Shown here: positions 14,301-20,906 of the stretch, piece by piece
Position numbering within the stretch: position 1 is the first letter of the stretch
Layout of the letters: every line of letters begins with the position of its first letter
Virus record (IMG/VR): IMGVR_UViG_3300044547_000115
Location: 1-25,220 of that record
Length of the DNA: 25,220 nucleotides
Direction: 5' to 3' (one strand)
Source of the DNA: a virus
Notes under the pieces: model-generated
What the model saw: the letters and a program-made list of their open reading frames with translations, nothing else
Told to the model about the DNA's origin: nothing
Database searches by the model: none
Position numbers and translations under genes: made by a program

Positions 14301-15620
14301 AATGCTTCTACTGCTTCTAAGTGGGCTACTCCTCGTGATATCTCTGCTTCAGGAGACTTCTCTTGGACAGTATCTGTTGATGGTTCTGCTAATGCTACTG
14401 CATCAGCTACATTACAACCAGCTGCTATTAGTGATAAAACATTAGTAACTTCTATTAGTGGTACAAGTAAACTTCTTGTATTAGATTCTGCTGATAATAC
14501 TTTAAAACAGGTATCTATTGCTAATGCTGCTTTGGTTGGTCCTGCTGGACCGACAGGATTAACAGGAGCTACAGGAGCAACTGGACCAGCTGGTGCTACA
14601 GGAGCCACAGGACCGCAAGGACCTACAGGGGCTACTGGACCTGCGGGTGCGGATGGTGCTGCTGGTGCTACTGGTACTGCTGCTACTATTACATTAGGAA
14701 CAGTTACAACTGGTGCTGCTGGTAGTACTGCTACTATTACTAATAGTGGTACATCTAGTGCAGCTACGTTTAACTTTACTATTCCTAGAGGTGATACAGG
14801 AGCTACTGGACCAGCTGGTGCTGATGGTGCAACAGGCGCTACAGGACCACAAGGACCAACAGGACCCGCAGGACCTACGGGGGCTACTGGACCAACTGGA
14901 CCAACAGGACCTGCAGGACCTACAGTGTACCCTGCTGCTGGTATTGCAAATTCAACTGGAACAGCTTGGGGAACATCTTATTCTGCTAGTAATACAATCC
15001 CTGCAAACTTTATACCAACACTTAATCAGAATACTACTGGTAATGCGGCTACTGCTACAACATTAATAACAAATGCTTATCAAACAGGTTTAAACTTTAC
15101 TGGTGTTTTAGCACTTGCAGGCAGCGGGGCAACTACAGCAAATTCAATAGGTGCAAGACTTAGTGAAAGTTATGGACCATATTGGAATTTAGGTGATAGT
15201 GCTACTTGGCATTACCAAATTATGAATGGTTCTTTACTTGTTGGTATTGCTGCTGGTGGAACAAATCACGGAAGCGGTAATATCAAATGCTCTGGAAGTA
15301 TAACAGCTTCTGGCAACATAACAGCTTACTCTGATGAACGCTTAAAGAAAGACTGGTCTAGTTTATCACCAACATTCTTAGAAGATTTAGCTAAAGTTAA
15401 ATACGGTACTTATACACGTATTGATACAGGTGAACGTCAGGTTGGTGCTTCAGCTCAAGACATGCAAAAGGTTTTATCTGAAGCTGTTTTGGTAAATCAA
15501 GATGATGACAAAACATTATCATTAGCATACGGTAACGCTGCTCTTGTAGCGGCTATTGAATTAGCAAAAGAAGTACAGTTACTTAAAGAAGAAATTAAAC
15601 AATTAAAACTTAAGATTTAA
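11388..15620 (+). CDS. Large trimeric tail fibre with collagen repeats and S74 chaperone
   Basis: The 1410 residues show, in order: a short N-terminal attachment segment; long Ala/Ser/Thr-rich heptad-like repeats; two copies of a module (about 198-246 and 541-590) with FDDxYLGAK, DNDGN and a W; a beta domain (about 640-770); collagen-like Gly-X-Y blocks (1051-1179) split by a 40-residue beta insert; and a C-terminal intramolecular chaperone. The last has the S74 dyad SDERLKK, S1315 and K1320, as in endosialidase-type tailspikes, so it should self-cleave before S1315 after trimerisation. It would be the main host-binding fibre or its shaft. AAGGAG lies 7 bases before the ATG. Confidence 0.9.
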   Translation: MGYNTGPGVYDQPSQNDSANGVYPLGGQGGVYEDENTSQQTVAATRAEQAALAAQAARDAAQLAEVNAETAETNAETAETNAETAATQAATSATNAAASATSAANSLTSIGTSVSDASASAAAAAVSAGQASTSATNAAGSATSASTSADTATTKATQATTAATNAAASATSASGSATSAASSASSAAATLVSVQQVFDNFDDIYLGAKASDPTVDNDGNPLVAGQLYWNTVSNDLKFYNGSAWENPEQTTTQAAINASNSATAAATSATTATTQAANASTSALASAASATSASSSASSASTSASTATTKATEASASASQAASDAVSASGSALSASGSATSAGTSASSASTSATNAASSATASANSATAASGSATTASSAASTATTKASEALASAQAAATSETNAATSATSASGSASSASTSASTATTKATEAATSASNANSAKLDAQGYATDAAGHATDASNSASDSSDSAVASATSATNAATSATNAAASAATATTKATQASTSATNAATSASQAASYRNSAFEYADDAMLSANAAAASYDSFDDRYLGAKSAVPTTDNDGNTLLTGALYFHIGTGMKVWNGTVWLDAYASLSGALTATNNLSDLTDVSIARTNLGLGTAATTNASAYATAAQGTLAGTAVQPGSNYTVEATVTNAETVTISKGAAVYLHQAQGDRATVKLAFNTSDATSAKVLGVAINDIAAGQVGYIRCQGYVTGLNLASFNEGDTLYLGASAGSLTSTKPQAPNHLVYIGVVARNNAGGGILYVRPQNGYELDEIHDVRIVSPTTGDVIVRGSTGLWENKPQSDINAGTVTNGVYTTGSYSDPTWLTISKAKVGLGNVTNESKATMFTTPTFTGLSTFNDSVQIDGNLTVSGTTVTINTSNLAVEDNMIYLNNGSTTANPDLGIAGNYNDGTYAHAGFFRDASDGYWKVYKGYTPEPDASAYIDTSHASFALADIQAANFRGALVGNASTASKWATPRDISASGDFSWTVSVDGSANATASATLQPAAISDKTLVTSISGTSKLLVLDSADNTLKQVSIANAALVGPAGPTGLTGATGATGPAGATGATGPQGPTGATGPAGADGAAGATGTAATITLGTVTTGAAGSTATITNSGTSSAATFNFTIPRGDTGATGPAGADGATGATGPQGPTGPAGPTGATGPTGPTGPAGPTVYPAAGIANSTGTAWGTSYSASNTIPANFIPTLNQNTTGNAATATTLITNAYQTGLNFTGVLALAGSGATTANSIGARLSESYGPYWNLGDSATWHYQIMNGSLLVGIAAGGTNHGSGNIKCSGSITASGNITAYSDERLKKDWSSLSPTFLEDLAKVKYGTYTRIDTGERQVGASAQDMQKVLSEAVLVNQDDDKTLSLAYGNAALVAAIELAKEVQLLKEEIKQLKLKI
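11500..13010 (+). repeat. Low-complexity Ala/Ser/Thr coding repeats in the fibre gene
   Basis: The DNA is built from short shuffled units of GCT, TCT, ACT and AGT codons. At protein level TATTKA recurs five times, usually followed by (T/S)(E/Q)A, and SATSASGSA-like strings recur between. Such arrays are predicted to form a long trimeric coiled coil and are prone to expansion or contraction by recombination, which can change fibre length. Confidence 0.8.
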
Positions 15621-15632
15621 ATAGGAGGTAAT

Positions 15633-16544
15633 ATGCCATTACCAGCATCAGGTACAATTACGATGGCTCAGATTAACGCTGAGTTTGGTCGTGGTAATGA
15701 TTTAAACTCTTACCGAGGAACCCAGTGGTATACTGCCGCTGGGGGTTCGGGTACATTCTCTACTGGTTCTATCAGTATGAGTGATTTTTATGGTAAACAA
15801 TTAGCTTCTCCTACCTTTAGCTTTACTATAACGTCTCATCAAGACAGAGCCAACTTAAGAACTCTTGCATTAAATGCTGGATGGAACGGCTCATCTGCTG
15901 TTGTTGCTACACTTGCTGCTGGCTATTGGATTTACTCATCTACTACAGCAACTGCTGCATTAACAATTGATGGTTCATTCCCTAATGGTGTTACATTCAT
16001 TAACAACCAATATGTTGCTGGTATGGGCGGTAACGGTGGTGCGGGTAATAGTCAGGTTGGTCTTGCTGGTGGTCCTGCTTTAGCTGTAAGCACTTATGTA
16101 ACAATCTATAACTACGGTTATATTGCTGGTGGTGGTGGGGGTGGCGGTGGCGGTGGACTAGGCGGTGCTAACACATATACATTTTCAGGTGGTGGTGGTG
16201 GTGGAGCTGGGGGTACTGGTTTAGGCACATCTATTGGTGGAGCGGGCGGTGGCGGTTCTACTGGTTCAGCGGGGTCACCTGGCGGTAATAACTACGCTAA
16301 TAGTGGCGGTGCGGGTGGCGGTGCTGGTGGAGCTGGGGGTACAAACGGTACTGGTGGTGCAGGTGGCTCTGGCGGAGGTTGGGGTGCAGCTGGTAATACT
16401 GGCGGAACAGGAATTGCACCAGCTGGTTCTACCACCCCACAAGCAGTCGTAGGTGGTGTAGGTGGAGCGGCTGGCTATTGCACTAACGGTAATGGCTATA
16501 TAACATGGGCATACGCTGGAAATAGATATGGACCTTTAGGATGA
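15633..16544 (+). CDS. Glycine-rich tail adhesin
   Basis: The 303-residue protein has a conserved-looking N-terminal segment (PASGTITMAQINAEFGRGND, 5-24) found at the start of several phage tail proteins, a beta domain (about 58-160), and a glycine-dominated C-terminal half (about 130-280) with ten glycines in a row at 166-175 and many GGAGG strings. The pattern is like T-even-type gp38 adhesins and related tips, where glycine motifs pack as polyglycine-II helices between variable receptor loops. It therefore likely caps the fibre encoded just upstream. AGGAGG lies 4 bases before the ATG. Confidence 0.75.
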   Translation: MPLPASGTITMAQINAEFGRGNDLNSYRGTQWYTAAGGSGTFSTGSISMSDFYGKQLASPTFSFTITSHQDRANLRTLALNAGWNGSSAVVATLAAGYWIYSSTTATAALTIDGSFPNGVTFINNQYVAGMGGNGGAGNSQVGLAGGPALAVSTYVTIYNYGYIAGGGGGGGGGGLGGANTYTFSGGGGGGAGGTGLGTSIGGAGGGGSTGSAGSPGGNNYANSGGAGGGAGGAGGTNGTGGAGGSGGGWGAAGNTGGTGIAPAGSTTPQAVVGGVGGAAGYCTNGNGYITWAYAGNRYGPLG

Positions 16545-16798
16545 TTACAAAAAAACATTTAGTACTTAATGCCTTAACAGGGCAATATACATATTTAGAA
16601 AATAAAGAAGATGTTGCACCATTAGTAGTGCAATATGCTCTCGAGTTATATTATGCTCAGACAAGAAACTTGTATTATAGAGCTGCTTTCGTTGACGAGC
16701 ATAACCATGAGTTTATGGACGAATCTGGTGAAAATGGAACTGAAATACCTCCTGAATTATTAGCTCAAGCTATAGGTAAAATAAATGAGGACTTATAA
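16541..16798 (+). CDS. Small protein coupled to the adhesin, 85 aa
   Basis: ATG overlaps the adhesin stop (ATGA) and the gene ends inside the start of the next. The product begins MITKKHLVLNALTGQYTYLE, then a helical YALELYYAQTRNLYYRAAF and an acidic C-terminal part. No family is recognised. Small genes directly after fibre or adhesin genes often encode assembly chaperones, and that is the first guess here, without direct evidence. Confidence 0.6.
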   Translation: MITKKHLVLNALTGQYTYLENKEDVAPLVVQYALELYYAQTRNLYYRAAFVDEHNHEFMDESGENGTEIPPELLAQAIGKINEDL

Positions 16799-17330
16799 CC
16801 TACCAGAATTACAGATTCCAGATTCTTGGGATAATGTAGATTCTTTTTTAAATTGGTATATGGAAAAAAATATGCCAATACGGTTTGGTGAAAATCAAGA
16901 AGTTTTTATGTCCGATGATGCTACTGCCGTTTGCTTGTTTAGACATGGACAATTTCAAGTTGAATTGTATAGTATTCATCCAGGACCTTTAGTACAGAAA
17001 CATGAACACCCAGGTGTAGAAGTTATTAAAGTTAGGTTTAATGAAGGTATTGCAGTAGGATTTCCTACACTTCGTAAAGGTCAATCACACGGTGATGGTT
17101 TTAGACTAGAAGGTGAAGAAGTAGGTTTTCCTTTATTAGCTGTTCAGCATTGGGTAAATGGAGAAAAACCAACAACAGTTGCTGCTCAATGGCGAGGTAA
17201 AACAGTTGGTCCATTGCATGAGAAGCTTATAAAACGTTTTCATCCAAATGCTCTTGTAATTGATGGGTATGCTGATGTTACTAAAACAATGGACTACCTT
17301 AAGGAGTTTAAAAATGTGGCAAACAGTTGA
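16785..17330 (+). CDS. Cupin-like protein A, 181 aa
   Basis: The central part has the cupin metal pattern HxHxxxE: HEHPGVE at 73-79, preceded by the strand FRHGQFQVELY (52-62), with a further histidine in GQSHGD (H102). These would give a 3-His/1-Glu site for Fe or another divalent metal. The protein aligns along most of its length with cupin B. An extra C-terminal region (about 155-181) includes HPNALVIDGYADVTKTMDYL. Enzyme or sensor cannot be told; substrate unknown. It overlaps both neighbouring genes. Confidence 0.7.
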   Translation: MRTYNLPELQIPDSWDNVDSFLNWYMEKNMPIRFGENQEVFMSDDATAVCLFRHGQFQVELYSIHPGPLVQKHEHPGVEVIKVRFNEGIAVGFPTLRKGQSHGDGFRLEGEEVGFPLLAVQHWVNGEKPTTVAAQWRGKTVGPLHEKLIKRFHPNALVIDGYADVTKTMDYLKEFKNVANS

Positions 17331-17769
17331 AGAATTTGCAGATTGGTATAAAGCTAATGGATATCCTATTAGCCCACCACCTAATGAAAAAGTATATGTA
17401 ACAGATATTAGTTATAGCTACGTATTGTTTAGAGAAGGTCAATTTCAAGTTGAGTTGTATCTTGTAAAACCAAATACATTTTCACCAGAGCATAGTCATC
17501 CAGGTGTAGAAAATATCGTTTTAGTATGGGGTGGAGATATAGGAGCTAATGCTGCTTCAATATCTACTCCTCCTTTTGGTGTTCAAGCGCCTACTATTAA
17601 AAACGGATCGTCACACGAATTACATGCTGGTAATAACGGTTGTGCTGTATTAAGCATTGAAAAATGGTTAGACAATATTAAACCAACGAGTGTATCAATT
17701 AACTGGGCTGGCGATACTTGTGGTGACGCACACTCTAGGTTGATAACAAATGAACAAAATATCATTTAA
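17314..17769 (+). CDS. Cupin-like protein B (paralogue of A), 151 aa
   Basis: The start is ATG 17314, with AAGGAG 7 bases upstream, rather than an ATG at 17260 deep in the previous gene. FREGQFQVELY (39-49) and HSHPGVE (60-66) repeat the cupin A motif almost unchanged, H101 follows in GSSHELH, and KPTSVSINWAGDT parallels KPTTVAAQWRGKT of A. Tandem duplication is the simplest origin. Metal ligands H60, H62, E66 and H101 all remain, so both copies may be active. It overlaps the following Fe-S gene by 20 bases. Confidence 0.7.
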   Translation: MWQTVEEFADWYKANGYPISPPPNEKVYVTDISYSYVLFREGQFQVELYLVKPNTFSPEHSHPGVENIVLVWGGDIGANAASISTPPFGVQAPTIKNGSSHELHAGNNGCAVLSIEKWLDNIKPTSVSINWAGDTCGDAHSRLITNEQNII

Positions 17770-18571
17770 TACTATTAAAGAATTATTTCCAAAAGATATG
17801 TGGGATGTTAGTTATTTATCGGCAGATAGATTATTACAAGCGGCATTATCACCTATTAAACATAAATGGAATTATGTTGGAGAAGACTTAACTAACAATA
17901 CTATATTTAATAATATGACTAATGCTATTGTTTTAATTAAGAAAAGTCATACATGGGATTATACGTTGTATACTGAAGCCGAAGAAATAATGAAGGCTAG
18001 TGGTATAATTGGTTGGCATCCTGTATACACTAATTATAAGGAAGCGGCAATACTATCAGGTCTTGGTGTTAGAGCTAGAAATTCTTTAGTATATACTTAT
18101 AAGTTTGGTTTTGATTGTCATATAACGGTTATGAGGTTTGATCAAGAAATTATTGATATACCCACTAATAAACGTGTTAATGCTAAAATGTGGAGCCGCT
18201 GTAAGGGATGTGATGATTGTGCTAAGGCTTGTCCTGTTGGTGCTATTAATAATAAAGAAGAACCCTATTGGCTAAATTCAACTAAATGCGAAACTTTTAT
18301 TGGTAGTGGTCAACATCCAGTAATACCTTCAATACAAAAGTTTATTATTAAAAAAGTGTATGCTGATAAACCACCTGTATTTACTCAACCTGTAATTCAT
18401 GATAAACCTGAAACTTATATAATTGGAAATGGTTATTCCTATGATGGTACAGTAGTTCGAAAAGAAGGCAAAGCAGTTCATGTGCCTTTTTGTAGAGAAT
18501 GTACATCACAACCTAGATGCAGTAAGTGGGATGGTAAATATCCATATATACAAATGGAGCAAGATTTATGA
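17750..18571 (+). CDS. QueG / reductive-dehalogenase-like iron-sulfur protein, 273 aa
   Basis: CKGCDDCAKACPVGAI (151-166) is a classical [4Fe-4S] motif (C151, C154, C157, C161). Before it, YKEAAILSGLGVRARNSLVY (96-115) matches the KAAxxAGLGxxGxNxLL segment of epoxyqueuosine reductase QueG and reductive dehalogenases. C180 and CRECTSQPRC (C248, C251, C257) supply four more cysteines, enough for two clusters as in QueG. QueG is usually about 350-390 residues; this one is shorter and lacks the C-terminal repeats. In QueG the clusters pass electrons to cobalamin; whether B12 is bound here is not visible. Substrate unknown. Confidence 0.7.
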   Translation: MNKISFNTIKELFPKDMWDVSYLSADRLLQAALSPIKHKWNYVGEDLTNNTIFNNMTNAIVLIKKSHTWDYTLYTEAEEIMKASGIIGWHPVYTNYKEAAILSGLGVRARNSLVYTYKFGFDCHITVMRFDQEIIDIPTNKRVNAKMWSRCKGCDDCAKACPVGAINNKEEPYWLNSTKCETFIGSGQHPVIPSIQKFIIKKVYADKPPVFTQPVIHDKPETYIIGNGYSYDGTVVRKEGKAVHVPFCRECTSQPRCSKWDGKYPYIQMEQDL

Positions 18572-19179
18572 TTAAAGAAATATTTCCTATTAAAATTTAT
18601 ACAGCTCAGTTTCCTGATTATGAAAATATACAAGAAAGTTTAGAAAAGGAAATAAGAGAATTCTTTGGGGAAGATAAAGAAAAGTTTAGTAATCATAGAC
18701 TCTTTAATAATTCTTTTACGTTAGAAGGTACAAGGGATTTTGAAACAAGAAATTTGCATAATCTAACTAAACATCAAGAAGTTATCTCTTTTATTAGGAC
18801 ACACATTAAAGCTTATTGGAAAGAGTTAGGATATGTTAATTACATTATGCCTGATATAAAGCATATGTGGGCTAACCTTACACCTAAGGGTGGAAATATT
18901 ATTCAACATAATCATAATCCTTTTGAAATAGCAGGATCATTCTATGTTAATGCTACTCCAGAAATGGGTAGTATTGCCATGGTAGATCCTTTAGAGATTT
19001 TAAAAGGAAGATTACCAATATATACAGAAGGCGAATCTAAGCAAGGAAGATATTTCTTTGACCATATAGAGCCACCTGCCCCAGGAAAATTAGTTTTATT
19101 TCCTGGTTGGTTGTATCATAAGACACAACCTAATCCAAGTGATAAAGAAAGAATTGTTATGGGAATGAATATATCATGA
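18568..19179 (+). CDS. 2OG-Fe(II) oxygenase, TIGR02466 / 2OG-FeII_Oxy_5 type
   Basis: The 203-residue protein shows the pattern of the TIGR02466 putative 2OG-Fe(II) oxygenases: WANLTPKGGNIIQHNHNPFE (101-120) with histidines H114 and H116, a SFYVNATPEMG strand, MVDP (D140), the signature PPAPGKLVLFPGWLYHKTQP (169-188) with H184, and ERIVMGMNIS with R195 as likely 2-oxoglutarate anchor. It would hydroxylate a substrate using Fe(II), 2-oxoglutarate and O2. The family is common in marine phages, with no established substrate. ATGA overlaps tie it to both neighbouring genes. Confidence 0.85.
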   Translation: MIKEIFPIKIYTAQFPDYENIQESLEKEIREFFGEDKEKFSNHRLFNNSFTLEGTRDFETRNLHNLTKHQEVISFIRTHIKAYWKELGYVNYIMPDIKHMWANLTPKGGNIIQHNHNPFEIAGSFYVNATPEMGSIAMVDPLEILKGRLPIYTEGESKQGRYFFDHIEPPAPGKLVLFPGWLYHKTQPNPSDKERIVMGMNIS

Positions 19180-19571
19180 TTGATTTTCCTTTAGAAAAAA
19201 TAATATTAGAAGTAAGTGGTATTGTTACAGAAATACATACAGAAAATAATTTAATTTGTATGGGATATGAATTCCATATTAATAAAAAACAAATTAATGC
19301 TACTATTTGGTATAGTCCCGTTATTCCAGATAATTACATATTACTATATGATAATAATACATATGAATCTTTTAAAACAAATGATAACAAAAAATGTGTT
19401 GGCATTAATAATGAAAGAATTGTTTTTAGAACAGAAGGTTCATACGATACTATGCCAACAGAATTTAAAAATCAAGTAAATGATTTATCTTTTAAAGATA
19501 GAATTATTGGCTGGTATGAAGAAAATAATAATTTAATTTTAAATATAATAGGAGAACCCGATGTCAGATGA
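19176..19571 (+). CDS. AT-rich unknown gene, 131 aa
   Basis: ATG overlaps the oxygenase stop by 4 bases. The product is predicted beta-rich (EKIILEVSGIVTEIHTENNL, then ICMGYEFHINKKQINATIWY) and rich in asparagine and isoleucine. Base composition is more AT-rich than the structural genes: I count 12 G+C in 60 bases at 19201-19260. This suggests more recent transfer or weaker codon selection. No family is recognised. It closes the accessory block before the lysis genes, overlapping the next by 11 bases. Confidence 0.65.
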   Translation: MIDFPLEKIILEVSGIVTEIHTENNLICMGYEFHINKKQINATIWYSPVIPDNYILLYDNNTYESFKTNDNKKCVGINNERIVFRTEGSYDTMPTEFKNQVNDLSFKDRIIGWYEENNNLILNIIGEPDVR

Positions 19572-19770
19572 AGTAACAGGTAAGGATATTGGCGCTCTCG
19601 AAGCACAAGTATCTATATTAGTTAATGAAGTACACTTGCTACGCAAAGAAATGGCGCAAGTAAACGCAGTAATTAACCAAGGCAAAGGTGGGCTGTATGT
19701 CCTCTTGCTAACAGCAGGTGTATTAGGATCAGGTATTACTCTATTAATTAAAAAATTCTTTGGAGGATAA
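19561..19770 (+). CDS. Holin-like small membrane protein, one TM, 69 aa
   Basis: AGGAG lies 6 bases before the ATG. The first 40 residues are a coiled-coil-like amphipathic helix (ALEAQVSILVNEVHLLRKEM), followed by a single membrane segment (about 44-63, LYVLLLTAGVLGSGITLLI) and a basic end (KKFFGG). The design resembles XhlA-like and other small one-TM lysis proteins. Beside the 3TM holin it may be a pinholin, antiholin or auxiliary. The role rests on topology and context. Confidence 0.6.
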   Translation: MSDEVTGKDIGALEAQVSILVNEVHLLRKEMAQVNAVINQGKGGLYVLLLTAGVLGSGITLLIKKFFGG

Positions 19771-19771
19771 C

Positions 19772-20023
19772 ATGATCAAAAAAGGTAAAGAAACATTTTC
19801 AGGTTTTAATAAACCAAAGAAAACACCTAATCACCCAACTAAATCACATGCAGTATTAGCTAAGTCAGGTGATACAGAAAAATTAATTCGCTTTGGCGCT
19901 CAAGGGGTTCAAGGTAGTCCTGATGGTTCTAAGCGTAATGAAGCTTGGAAAGCTAGACATGCTAAAAATATTGCTAAGGGTCCACTCTCAGCAGCTTATT
20001 GGGCTAATAAAGTTAAGTGGTAA
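19772..20023 (+). CDS. Small basic phage protein, 83 aa
   Basis: GGAGG lies 5 bases before ATG 19772, better than an upstream in-frame ATG at 19760 inside the previous gene. The sequence is basic and glycine/lysine-rich, with TPNHPTKSHAVLAKSGDTEK, IRFGAQGVQGSP and KARHAKNIAKG near the end. I recognise a widespread phage protein pattern (lysine-rich, ending ARHAKNI...AAYWANKVKW) but no established function. Nucleic acid or capsid binding is possible. It is wedged between two holin-like genes. Confidence 0.65.
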   Translation: MIKKGKETFSGFNKPKKTPNHPTKSHAVLAKSGDTEKLIRFGAQGVQGSPDGSKRNEAWKARHAKNIAKGPLSAAYWANKVKW

Positions 20024-20038
20024 CTAAAAGGATATTTT

Positions 20039-20434
20039 ATGATACCTGTATTATCTATACTAGAAATAGGTGCTAAGTTATTAGACAAAGTAATTCCTGA
20101 CAAAGATGCTAGAGAGAAAGCACAAGCAGAGTTAATCAAGGCTGCTCAAGATCAAGACTTCCAACTAGCATTAGCACAGATCAAAGTTAATGAAGAAGAA
20201 GCTAAGTCAGAAAACATCTTTAAGTCTGGCTGGAGACCGTCTATTGGATGGACTTGCAGTGTATCTTTCATGTTACACTTTGTAATCTTTCCTATCGTTG
20301 ATAAGATTATGGTTGCTCTAGGTCATCAAGCTTTAGCTATTCCTTTCGATATGGCTACATTAATGACTGTCTTAGGTGGTTTGCTAGGTATCGGTGGCTT
20401 ACGCACGTATGAAAAAGTAAAAGGTATTCAATGA
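20039..20434 (+). CDS. Holin of the 3TM type (PF11351-like)
   Basis: The 131-residue protein has an amphipathic charged helix (about 24-60) followed by SGWRPSIGWTC (63-73), a hallmark of the family named holin of 3TMs, first described in gene-transfer-agent and phage release. Hydrophobic segments lie at about 70-90 and 105-122. It would permeabilise the inner membrane at lysis. AAAGGA lies about 8 bases upstream of the ATG, and the stop overlaps the next gene as ATGA. Confidence 0.8.
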   Translation: MIPVLSILEIGAKLLDKVIPDKDAREKAQAELIKAAQDQDFQLALAQIKVNEEEAKSENIFKSGWRPSIGWTCSVSFMLHFVIFPIVDKIMVALGHQALAIPFDMATLMTVLGGLLGIGGLRTYEKVKGIQ

Positions 20435-20838
20435 ACCTGATACTAAAACGTATACATTTTGGTGATACATTTACTGTTGGTAAATTATATTGTAATGACA
20501 AGTTTATTTGTTATACACTAGAAGACAAGGTAAGAGAAATAGAAGGTCAACCAGTTAGTTCATGGAAGGTACAAAATGAAACAGCAATCCCCACAGGAAC
20601 TTATGATGTTTCTATTACCTTCTCCAACAGATTTCAAACTAGATTACCTTTACTCGCTGATGTTCCTGGGTTTACAGGTATACGAATACACACTGGTAAC
20701 TCTTCCAAGAACACTGAGGGCTGCTTACTCGTTGGCATGACATGGGATGGTAAGTCTGATTGGATTGGTTCTAGCAAAGTAGCGTATAGTATTCTAGAAC
20801 CATTGATTCAAGAACCTTGTTCTATATCAATAAGTTAG
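20431..20838 (+). CDS. DUF5675-like protein, candidate cell-wall enzyme
   Basis: The 135-residue protein has the DUF5675 pattern: CYTLEDKVRE (27-36), TAIPTGTYDVSITFSNRF (51-68), VPGFTGIRIHTGN (78-90) and NTEGCLLVG (94-102). The H87/C98 pair in a HxGN...GC frame recalls the active site of YkuD-type L,D-transpeptidases, and the family is often placed with them, but activity is unproven as far as I know. Being coupled to a holin and with no other endolysin in the window, it is the best lysin candidate. Its TAG stop lies inside promoter-like copy 2. Confidence 0.7.
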   Translation: MNLILKRIHFGDTFTVGKLYCNDKFICYTLEDKVREIEGQPVSSWKVQNETAIPTGTYDVSITFSNRFQTRLPLLADVPGFTGIRIHTGNSSKNTEGCLLVGMTWDGKSDWIGSSKVAYSILEPLIQEPCSISIS

Positions 20839-20863
20839 CCCAGCTCTAAGGGAGAATCCCTCC
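20835..20863 (+). promoter_or_regulatory. Phage-type promoter-like element, copy 2 (before nozzle)
   Basis: This copy contains GCTCTAAGGGAGA, close to the CACTAAAGGGAGA core of T3 promoters, and begins inside the stop codon of the lysis gene. It also folds: AGGGA-GAA-TCCCT inside a CCCA/TGGG outer stem. The nozzle-like gene starts 43 bases downstream. It would give the second tail block its own late promoter. An RNA processing site is the alternative reading. Confidence 0.6.
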
Positions 20864-20906
20864 GTTGGGTATATTAATAATAAGATTAATTTAAGGAGGT
20901 AGGTTG

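Noticed and set aside
14267-14608. Minus-strand ORF that looks collagen-like
   Set aside because: It is the antisense reading of the fibre's collagen DNA; GPA-type triplets read as similar residues on the other strand.
12244-15066. Leucine- and glutamine-rich plus-strand ORFs in other frames of the fibre gene
   Set aside because: They are shadow frames of the repetitive Ala/Ser/Thr and Gly-X-Y codons, without SD sites.
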